Positions 1 through 11,344 of a stretch of DNA of 64,000 nt are shown here, one piece after another. Origin of the DNA: Vitis vinifera (Eukaryota > Streptophyta > Magnoliopsida > Vitales > Vitaceae); NCBI RefSeq assembly GCF_030704535.1, contig NC_081823.1, forward strand, positions 2,822,501 to 2,886,500, in the 5' to 3' direction. The translations under genes were made by a program, and so were the position numbers. Every line of letters starts with the position of its first letter. The stretch's first letter is position 1. The notes below the pieces were generated by a model. That model saw nothing but the letters and a program-made list of their open reading frames with translations. It was not told where the DNA came from and made no database searches.

Positions 1-502
1 TTGATGTTTGGACAGGTTACACCTCCAAACTACCCTACAACTACAGTAGGCAAGCCACTCTAAAACTTGATGTCAGCCTAGGTCAGGAGAGGAGAGAAGA
101 CAGCCATATGAGCTGAGTTCTTGTGGGCAATGGACCATAGAAGTATTATATTGGGCAAACATGCTACAACATCCCGCCAACTGACTGTGAAAAGACTTGA
201 CCGAGTTGACTCAGTGCAAAATCTATGAAAACAAAGGCAATTCAAGAAACAACAGTGAAAAGTTTCACTTGAATTGAGGTTTTTTATTTTTATTTTTTTA
301 ATAAGCATTTGCCACTTTGCAACCAAATGGTGAGGAAGGCACCTGCCACCAGTTTAACTTACTAAGGGGAGAAAGGGAGGCACTCCACCATCATCATCAT
401 GTTGTCTGACAAGAAAAACACTCTTAAGGCACCCTTTTGTCAGCCTTGCACCTAAGCCTATAGGCCCTACAGTTGTCGGTCTTAAATCTTTACACAAAAT
501 AG
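1..502. other. NSF intron 13, far end; nothing recognised
   Basis: No exon of NSF can be placed here, so this belongs to the intron after exon 13, or reaches beyond it past the left edge. The short open frames have no recognisable protein similarity and no coding character. I see no RNA gene or clear repeat boundary. Confidence 0.5.
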
Positions 503-1060
503 TTTTTTTTTTTTTACCAGGTATAAAGCAAAATATATTAAAAAGCGAATGGAAAAGGCAAACCAAGTACACACGGAGTATACCAAAATGCGCTAAAAGC
601 AATCAAAGAGAAGAGAAACTCACCACAGCCCAATACAAAAACACTGCCCTAAAGTTCTAGAAAAACAGAGGGCACCCATAAATCCAACTTGCAGCCAAAC
701 CAAATCTGCCAACTCTTGACCAAACAGAGCCTTCATCTCTCCCCCAACCTCCCAGCCACTCTTTACAACTCTAGCCTGAACACTCAGAATCCACCTTCTG
801 GCTCCTTCTCTATCTTCCACTTGATTGATTATAATTAAAGGACCTCTCCAACTTCCAAAGCTCTCTATCAAAATGACACATAAACAAAAGTCTCCTCTTA
901 ATACTCGAGGCCCCCACTGAACAACCCTTTCTGGCTTCTAAAATCCTCAATAAGGACACAACTTCCTTCTCAAAACCATCTATAGGTAATCCCAAAGACT
1001 TATTGAAGGAGATGAAATTCCTAAAAGAGGAGAGGCTCCCATCTCCCAGCATGTCCTTAC
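503..1060 (-). mobile_element. Internally deleted LINE-derived element (minus)
   Basis: A run of T at 503-515, the complement of a poly(A) tail, marks the 3' end of a minus-strand retroposon inside the NSF intron. Upstream on the minus strand lies a LINE-like 3' tail and then broken reading frames (about 620-1052) with a pattern of RKG, then a KLE motif and NYN. The same pattern recurs in the element at 8338-8975. No reverse transcriptase or RNase H sequence lies between the two parts, so most of the LINE body is missing. The 5' end is uncertain and I found no target-site duplication. The LINE assignment is inferred from the tail and from the paired copy. Confidence 0.5.
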
Positions 1061-2108
1061 TGGGGCTGTCCTTTCCTGGGGCCCCTCCTCACTGCACAAA
1101 TCAATGACTGAACAACCGGCATCTTTGCAAGAATAGTTAATCTTCTTACAAAACAAGTCCTTAGGCCTCCCATCACTTAAAACCTCATGTCAGCCTTCCC
1201 CAGTGGCTGAGCACTCCCATATTACCATACTCCACTCACTATCTTCATCTCAGGTTGATGATTTCCTCAAAAAATCTCAACTATCAACAATCTAAAAACC
1301 TCAAAGCTCCACCTACTGGGTTTCAACTAAACTAAAGCATAATAAAAGGCAGCAAACCTACCAATCAAAAAATAAAGAAATAAAAGGTAGCAAACCCAGA
1401 GAAAATCAGAGAATGCTTGATATAGCAGCTTCAGGATTAGAAGATCTACGATGGACTGAACTGGTACCAGCACTAAGCAAGGTACATTGTCAACATTACA
1501 GGTTACATAATTCCTTGCATTCTGGATTTGCTTGAAAGAAAACAAAGCCACGGGCTGCTGCCTTTTTTTTCTTCCTCCAGTATTCATGGTCAGCAACAAA
1601 TGCAACAAACAATATCTTAAATGTAAGTCTAGTTCTTGTTATGAATTTATGCAGCAAAGGCACCAAGGATTTTCTACCAGCACAGCAATGCAATATTGTA
1701 ATTATGAAAATCTTGATTAGATGTCTACATTAATGAAACACGGGATTGAAAAAAGAGTATACACGAGGTAGATTCATCATTATACATCAAGCCCATAAGA
1801 ATGTAAAAGAAACCAGAGCAACAGTGGAGTAGGATCCAAGTAGCTTTCAAGATGATGACAGCAGGATAATGTGACAATAACTAACCATTTACAATACTTT
1901 GAACATGTTCTATGAAGACCAGGTCTAATGAAATAATCAGTAGCTAAGGGAAAACATGATGAGGCAAAACAGAAGTGAATGCCTCATTGCTTGGGGTCAG
2001 CGCAACTATCCAAAGTAAATTTAGTATGCTTGAATTAATGTGTTGATGTAGTGTAAATGCACATAACATTTGTCAGCCTGAAGAACTGCGAAGTTATCGT
2101 AACCATAC
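1061..2108. other. NSF intron 13, near end; no gene
   Basis: Intronic sequence next to NSF exon 13. There is a short direct repeat around 1341-1400 in which a piece containing AAAGG(C/T)AGCAAACC occurs twice. Open frames on both strands are short and do not continue the NSF protein. Nothing else is recognised. Confidence 0.5.
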
Positions 2109-5100
2109 CTGCACCGTTCAAGGTCATCTGTGGAGGCTCCAAATGCAGGAATAATCTCTTGGAGGGCATTCAGAAAATCCTCCATGGTGACTTTTATACT
2201 CTCCTCATCCACTGGCTTAGTAAGATCATCCATGCTTAGTTGCCGATTCAAAGCAAATGATACTGCACTTTTTACAACGCCTTCAAGCTCTGCCCCACTA
2301 TAGTTCTTTGTCCGAGCAGCTGCATTAAGAAAAATGAATTTCTCTAAGACATCTAAATAAGTTCACTGAAAGTCTTCTCAAACAACCTTACATGACAAAC
2401 ATTCAATAGAATCAATACTTAATAAATAAATCATATAACCTGTCAAATTACAAGTCTAAAAGTTCCTCTCCTGGTATTTACAAGATCAATGATTGCACTA
2501 GTATACAAGATCAATGATTGCACTGGTACATGTTGAACCATCACACTAAGTATTGGGAAAATACAATATAGTATACATACAGGTACAAAACAAAAACCAG
2601 AAGTAGTAAGCAGCATAAGGAGAATTTTTCAATGCATAATCTTAGCTTAGAAACAAAAATAATTAAACTCATAAAAAGCATAACCAACATACCAAGCTCT
2701 TGCAAGTTCACATCTGGAGCGAGAAAAGAATTTTCTTTCATTTTGTTTGTATGAATTTGAAGAATTTGTAAACGACCATTCTCATCAGGGAGGCTTATCT
2801 CCACTTGAACCTCCAAACGTCCAGGCCTGTGAACACAAACAATTAAAAACTAAATAATTGAGTTATTAAATTCAAAGACTTCAGAGAATTGTTGCTTTTC
2901 AGGAATTTTTCATAAGCAGCAACTTTACATCCTACTTATTTCATTGAAATGATTTTATGTCCCCTCAAAGGTTAAGGCCCTCGCTTGGTTAGTAGTACAT
3001 GGGAAGGTAAACACCAATGACAAGTTGCAATTGAGAAGACCCTACAAATCCCTCTGTCCTCAATGGTGCATTCTTTGCAAAGGAAATGGAGAATCGATCG
3101 ACCACCTTTTTCTTCATTGTTCTGTTACCATTGGACTCTGGCACAAGCTGTTCCATCTAGCAGGGTTGGCTTGGCTTGGGTACCTCCAAGGAGTATTGTG
3201 GACATGATGGTTATTGCTTTTAAAGGTTTGGGGAATTCCTTAAGAGGCAAGACACTTTGGCAAATCACTTGCCTTACTTTGTTATGAATGGTGTGGCAAG
3301 AGAGAAACAATAGGATTTTTGAGGATAAGGGGAGAACGGAAGAGATGTTATGGGACTTGCTTTTTTTCTATTCCTCTCTTTGGGCCTCTTGTACTGCAGC
3401 TTTTAGCGGAGTTCCTCTTAGTGTTTTACAACTCAACTGGACTGCGGTTTGCGCTTCAAAAGTTTAAGAGTGTTGGGGTTTTTCTTTGTATTTAATTTTC
3501 TAAAGTTGGGTGTTTTCTCTTTTGTTCAGTTTTTGTTTTTATGGGAAGGACTTCTCATCCTTCTCTTGTTTTCTTCTCTTTCTCTTGTATCTCTTCTTTC
3601 TCTTGTAACTTTTCTTCTTTTAGTATAATTTTCTTCGTTTCTGATCAAAAAAAAAAAAATTGAAATGATTTTATGTAGCACAAGAATGTATGAGAGAAAG
3701 GACGCACCTCAGAAGTGCTTCATCCAGCAAATCCTTTCTGTTAGTCATTCCGATGAGCAAAACGTTATTCAAAGACTCGACACCATCTATCTAAAAGACC
3801 AAGTTAATTCCAGTCATTTAATGTCATATATAGCCAGCAGTAGCTTTAAAAAAGCTATGAAATTCCCCTGTTGGTTCTACCACACAAAGGACCACTTAAA
3901 CATTAAACTAACCTTTGTAAGGAGCTGGTTAACAATGCTATCATGAACCCCAGTACCATCTCTAGTGGAACCTCTTGACTGCAAATGCCACAAAACACAT
4001 AAATTGCATAACCAAACCAATTGTGAACAAATCAAAACTTATGGCAAGCAATGAAGAACTATTAGGCAACCATGGGAGCTCCTACCTTACAAATTGCATC
4101 AATTTCATCAAAAATGATAACATGCAAGTCACTTTGATCACCTAAAACCAGACACGAAAAGCATTATACATAAGAAGGGACAACTAGAAGAATATTTAGC
4201 CAGCACATTTCTCTTACCGCGAGTTCTTTGGTCATTCTCGGCATCAGCAAATAAATCTCTAACATTCTTCTCAGTTTCACCAACAAACTTACTTAGCACT
4301 TCAGGCCCATTCACAATCTGGAATTCACAAAAGCATTAGTCAAGCTACAATATAATGAGAAACAACCTTAATTCCACCATACTAACCAAAAAAAAAAAAA
4401 AAACAAAATTATGTTCTATGTATTTATGGAAATGTTTGCAAGGGCAAACTCCTCTGTTTTTCCCTTGCTTTATTGCAATTCTTGCAGTTAGCAGTCAAAG
4501 CTTATCAGTGTTGTTGGGAATAAAACACCCCTACAACTAATTCATACCCATTGTTTTGGTTGGTAAAGACAAATAACTACAGAAAAACATAATTCCAGGG
4601 GATCCGGCCTCTAAGTAATGTGAGAAGCAACAGACAGAAGAGCAAATAATTTCATTGATGGAGTAAAAGATGTCCACATACCACAAAATTTCCATAAATA
4701 ATAGTTGATTTTCATTAATGAAGAGTAAGCATTGATTTACAAGTAGACCACGATCAGAATAACAAGCAACATGTAGAGTAATGATTGTTTCAAGCAGCCA
4801 TCCATCCCTTTCCCCACATTGTTACAGACAACCACTAATAGCTTCATTTTTATACCTTTGGTTCCCTGCCATTTAACATCTTTCCAATCTGGCGAGCCAT
4901 TAGTGTCTTCCCAGTACCAGGAGGTCCATAAAGCAGCATTCCCTTGACATGCTTGATGCCTAGTCTGCAACATTAGAAAAATTCCAGTCAGAAGCACAAG
5001 TGGGACATATGTATATTCTGAATGATAAAGAAATAGTATTGGTTTCATATGATTGAATCTACTTGATCCATAGCCTCCTTGAATATTTTTTTTTTATATA

Positions 5101-8100
5101 AGTAAACGCACAAAAGAAATATATTAGAAGAAAGGGCGCCTTAAGGCTGACCCAAAGCATACAGGGGTATACAAGAGTAGCCAAAAAGCAAGAACAAAAA
5201 GAGGGGATACAAAAAATCACCAGCCCTTATCTAGAACCCAACCAATCAAAAAAGCTGATTGAAGGAAGAGGTCCTTCATCTACAATCGATTTAGTCCAAA
5301 ACCAAAAATTACATACAAAAGAATTTTTCATCCTATGAATCGAAAGCTCCTCATTTTCAAAAGCAATTCTATTTCTTTCTTTCTAAACGGCCCAAAAAAG
5401 ACGTAAGGAGGCTGTCATCCACACCTTACTACACTTCTTGCCCATGTTGATACCACGCCAACCAATAAGGGTATCTCTAACCGAATAAGGAAGGACCCAC
5501 ATTACGCCACAAGGAGCAAATAATAACTCTCATAAAACTCTTGCCTTGGTGAAATGAATTAGAATATGATCAATAGACTCTTCTTCCGCACAACAAAGGA
5601 AGCATCTATTAGCTAAAGTCCACCCCCCTTTTTTAGTTGATCCAAAGTTAACACCTTACCCCAAGAGGCTTCCCAAGCAAAAAAAACCCACTTTATTAGG
5701 AACACAAAAGCTCCAAATAATGTTCTTTGGAAACTGAACAGCTCTTCTTGAATCTAGAGCACTATAAAGGGATTTGATAGAAAAAATCCCGTTTCTTAGT
5801 CTCTTTCCACAACATCCTATCTTCCAAATTAGGAATAAGCCTCCTTCCTTGTATTGTCACAAGTAACCTCTCCACCTCCTCCACCTCCCAATCATTGAAT
5901 GGCCTAGAGAACCTAGGACTCCACCCCCCTTCCTTTCCCGATGAGTCCCACAAATCTACCAACCAAGCCTCTTTAGAAGCCGCTAAGGCATACAAAGAGG
6001 GGAAAGAATCACAAAAGGCAAAGTTCCCACACCATTTATCTTTCCAAAATTTCACTCTTCTACCATCTCCCACAAAAAATACAACTTTGTTTTGCAAAAG
6101 AGACTCTTCCTTCCTGATTTCCTTCCAAAATCCTACACCAAACCCCTCCCTTCTTCTTCCCCCAACTTCCTACTAATAACAAGCTTCCAAAGAGTCTCCC
6201 TTTCATTCGCAAAACGCCAATTCCACTTATATAAAAGGGCCCTATTGAGAGTAGAAAGACGTCTAACTCCCAAATTATCCTTGAATATGGAGATATGAAA
6301 GTTCTGTATCAGGGGTTTTGGTGCAAGCTATTAGCAATTTGGTTAAGGTTTTTGTCAATTCTTATTTTGATTGAGTGTAATTTGGGTTTTTATAGACAAA
6401 AAGAAATACATTAAATAGGCGTCCATCAAAAAGGGGCACAACACAAGCACATAAGATGTATACAAAGAGCACCAAATCTCAAACAAGAAAAAGAGCTAAA
6501 AGAAACACATCATTGGTTAATGATGAGTTCAAGCCAACCCCAAAATATTAATAAAATCTAATAATAAGAGACTAAAATCACCCAAGCTATTTCATAGGCA
6601 AGACCCTTTGGAATATTGCTTATCTCATTGTGATTTGAATCATATGGCGAGAGAGAAATGCTAGGATCTTTAAAGATAAAATGGAAACCTAGGTTCTCTA
6701 GGTCCTTCAATGATTGGGAGGAGGAGGTGGAGAGGTTATTTTTTACAATTCAAGGAAAGAGGCTAGATACTAATTTGGAGGATAAGGTGTTATGGAAAGA
6801 GACTAAGGATGGGAATTTTTCTGTTAAATCTCTTTATAGTGCTCTTGATTATAAAAGTGCAGTACAGTTTCCAAAGAGCATCATTTGGAGCCCTCGTGTT
6901 CCTACTAAAGTGGGTTTTTTTGCTTGGGAAGCTTCATGGGGTAAGGTGTTAACCATGGATCAACTAGAAAGGAGGGGTTGGTCCTTAGCTAATAAATGTT
7001 TCCTTTGTTGTGTGGAAGAGGAGTCTATTTTGATCATATTCTAATTCATTGCACCAACGCAAGGGTTTTATGGGAGTTATTGTTTGCTTTTTTTGGTGTG
7101 ATATCGGTCCTTCCGTTCTCAGTTAGGGTTATAAGGTCCTTCGTGGGCAAGAAGCGTAGAAAAGTGTGAATGGCAGCCCCATTATGTCTTTTTTGGTCGG
7201 TTGGGAAGGAAAGAAACAGAATTGCTTTTGAAAATAAGGAGCTTTCAATTCAAATAATGAAAAATTCTTTTGTATGTAATTTTTTGTCTTGGACTAAGTC
7301 AGTTATAGATGAAGGACTTTTACTTTTAATCAACTTTTTTGATTGGTTGGGTTCTAGATGAGGGCTGGTGAGATTTTTTGTATCCCCTCTTCCTTTTTGT
7401 TCTTATAATTTGGCATCTCTTGCATACCCCCTATATGCTTAGGGTTGGCCTTTTGGCGCCCTTTTCTCTCTTTATATATAATATTTTTCTGTGCGTTTAC
7501 TTATTAAAAAAAAAAAGATGTCAAAGATATTGTGGGATTTACTTCACTAACCAACTGGACAACTCTAACGAGTTGGGTTTCTTAAGCCATGGAACTTAGG
7601 GTTTCTACCTCCAACTAATCTCTTCCAACTCACTAGATGATCATAGTCCACCTATGGTCTTTCCCTGTACATCCCCTTCCTCCTTATCCCAACAACTTAT
7701 TTACTAAAGAGCTTTAGCTTAATGAATAATCACATTCCCAAAAACTTCTCCTTTGATTTTCTTAAGGACTTACTTTAAAGTCTTCACCTTCTTAGCTAAT
7801 TTGAAACTTGGGGTTCTATAGAAGCTATAGAATTCTCACCAAGTCTTAACAAAGCTTCCAAACTCACTTTCCTTTAACCACATATTCTAAAATCAGAAAA
7901 GAGTTCTCCAAATCTTAATCCACCACTATGAAGAGGATAGAGCAATGATCAAACACTAGTTTAAGTAAAGCAACTAGGACATTTTTGAAAAATGTGTCCC
8001 CCATTTACCATAACAAATAACGGATCAACCTTAGGCATTGATTGATCTCTACAGCCTCCTAAGTTCCTAACCAAGTAAATGCAACAAATACAAGAGATAT

Positions 8101-11100
8101 ACCCAACAACTCAGAGTCTTCAATGAATCATAAACCCATCGCAGTAGAATCTCTTAACAATTTTCTTGTTAGAGACTTTGGTGAATATGCTTTTATCTAA
8201 AAGAGAAGCACAAAGACACTTTACAATTTTACACGCTTTGCCAGTGAATCTACCTTCATTGGTTTATCTTCTAGGTGAGTCCCCTACAAGGACTGAAATC
8301 TATCTCTCTCCCTACTCTAAATCCCACCATCCTAATGGTTTTTTGTTATAAGTAAATGAGAGAATATATTCAAAAGCGCTAGCAAAATGGCGCAACAAAG
8401 TATACAAAAAGTCCAAAAGGCTAGCAAGAGAGAACAAGGAAGAGTGAATACCAACCACCCTAACAACAACCAAACAACACCCAAGAAAACCAGACTGTCC
8501 ATGGAGGGAATGACCAGAGAACAACCAAAACCAACACCAAAAGAAACACCTAAAGCCTATAAAAGGCCTAGGAAGGAAAAGAAAACGCCCTTGAGCCCTT
8601 CTGCAACCAAAACCCTCAACCAATTTGGGAGTGGATAAAGCAACCTCATATTGAGAGAGCTGAAACCCCACTGCTCTTCCCCCTTCCCTTGACCGAGAGA
8701 GGAGAGTAATTGTAATTAACTGAACATTCTAGTTTTCGGATTTCCCCTTCCAGACAAGTACACAAGAATGATTTTCTATTTCCCCTTAAGACCTTAACCC
8801 CACGTCCTTTTCTTGACTCCATCTTCCTTAGGAGTGAACTAATTTCCTTTCCATCACCCCAAAAAGCTGCTGAAATTGGCAAACTCAGTGGGAAGACGAG
8901 CAAATCCAAGCTCCTCCCCCTCCAAAATGCAACAGGCCTACAAGGCTTTGTTGGCCTCCAACTCCTCAGCCCTAACCACCATCCTAATGTTAAAAGTTGT
9001 ACCTGTTGCTTGCTGTCCAGACATTCTAGTAATCTTTTATTTTAATTCCAACCCATGACAACTTAAACAAATCATTATTCCATCCATAAATTCTAATTCT
9101 ACCTTTCCACCAAAACCCATTAATCAAAGGCCTAGAACTGTTAATTACAGGCAGCAAAACCAAGGGTTTCTGTATGTTATTGTCTGCCCTTAAATTCATG
9201 ACAACAAACAGCATGATCAGAAACAACATTGAAAATGAAGATTACCTGCTGGTCACATGGGAAGGAAAAACTCTAGAGGCAAAAGCTCTTCGAAATATAT
9301 CCGCAAACTCTGCACTTAGACCACCTATACCGAGTGACTGGAGATTAAACTCTTTCTGCCTAAAGATGTTGCTACTAGCAGCCTCCCGCTGGTTCACAAT
9401 CTGCATGGAGTACAATGAATATCACTAAATAGTAAATTGCATTCTTTAAAAATGATTAAAATCCATCATGGCAGAGAATAAAGCAGCTAGAAAAGTTAAC
9501 ATAGGAGATGATGCATATGATATGATGAAAATTGCACCTAGCTGCATGCAGCATAGCTCCTTTTAAAAATTATACAAGAAATTTTTTTCACCATTTAAAA
9601 TTTATTAAGCTGGTTAGCATTAGAAAACTAAGCAAAATCAGGAAAGGAAAAAACACATCTAGGCATACTGCAAGGACAATGAAAAATTACCTTTATTCCA
9701 CTGGAATTTGGTGCTTCAAAAATAATATACGTTTCAGCTGCAATTATCCCTCTTTCAATACCTTTTGATTTTTCTTGCCCTTCTATGACCGCCTGATTAA
9801 CTGTGAAAATATAACCATTGCCATGATACTCAAATGTTACCCTCTGTCCTGTTGTCATAACCTACACCAAATAAAACCTGCCATCTTTTCAGGATGTAAA
9901 CCAGATAAAGAGATATGCTAAAAAACATATATTGATTAATCACTTTGTTCCTTGGGCTAGTTCTGGATGCTCATTTTCTAAGAACACTTTGAATCCAGAG
10001 ACAATGCCAATAACACAAGGAATGGATTTGCATTTTCTAACTTCCTATTTCTGAAATCGTATTCCTTCTAAATAACTACCATATCATTTGCTTAATTAAC
10101 TCATGTTTTTTTCCAATTACAAATTTACCATTTGTTGGTTGAATAAATTTCTATGAAAAAAATGGGATTTGACCTAATGGATAAGTGAGAAAGAAAAAGC
10201 ATGGTAGCATTTATTGCCAAAAGTGCTCATCTGAAAACCCTCAAATGAAAGTTACTATTATAAGGAACAAAGGAGGACTAAAAGAGTCCAGCATAGAATG
10301 TAGTCCACTTTCAAACTCTTTTCATGCAACTCAAATTGTAGCATTATGCAGAACACTCCATCTAGATTTTACAATGTACATTCTGAAAGAGCAGCAATCA
10401 ATTATTGCAGTGCACTCAAAAGCCAAAGTGTTAGGCCATAGCACATTCGCATCCACCATGGATTTGTATACAGCATGCAATACAGAAAGACATTCTGAAT
10501 TGATAGATCTAAGGTTTCTTATAAGAAATAAAGGAACAACTTCAACTAAAAATACTTTTGCTGATACCTAACCCATGAAGCAAAGGACTTCAAATATTCA
10601 GATACACTGAACAGAAGAAGCTCACATATACTTTAGCAAATTTGCGCCTGGATGACAACCATGTACGCATGTAAGAAAGTAATTAAGAAAACCATGTGCA
10701 CCCTCACCTGGTTAATAAATCTCTTCCTAAGTTGCTGAGACAACTGAACAGCATCAATCTGCAAAAGAAATATGTTTCAGTCACTGCCAAACCATATGGA
10801 CAATAGCAATAAGTTATAAGACATCGGGATGTCAGGATGTAGTGATGTAGGACAACCCTAGGATGGTTGTCTACACTCAAATAGGTGGGCTAAGGTTTTT
10901 ATTTTTTAGGGTTTAAGGGGAGCAACAAAGGATAAAGTTTATGTTAGAGAAAAATAAAATTAAAAAAAAAATAGAGAGAAAGAAGATATGACGAAAAAAA
11001 GATAAAAACCTTAGAGTCTCATTAAGGCTTTTTAGGAGTCTCACCTAGGAAAAAATCAATGAAGCCTCACCATTGAGGATTGCAACACTTGCAAGATCAA

Positions 11101-11301
11101 TTACTTTGATTTACATCAATTAACCTTATTAATAGGCTTCTCCAAGAAATCCAAAGTCTACTAAGATTTTAATAACCCATTAGGCTACGTTTGGTTCCAC
11201 GAAAACAATAAGGAAAGAAAAAACTGTTAAGGAAGATAATGTTCTTATGTTTGGTTTTATTATGAAAAATGTAAAAAAAAAAAGTTAAAATATAATTAAA
11301 A

Positions 11302-11344
<43 letters not shown>

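Noticed and set aside
8387-8638. Lys/Pro-rich plus-strand frame as a gene
   Set aside because: It lies on the opposite strand of a LINE-derived insert and has no homology.
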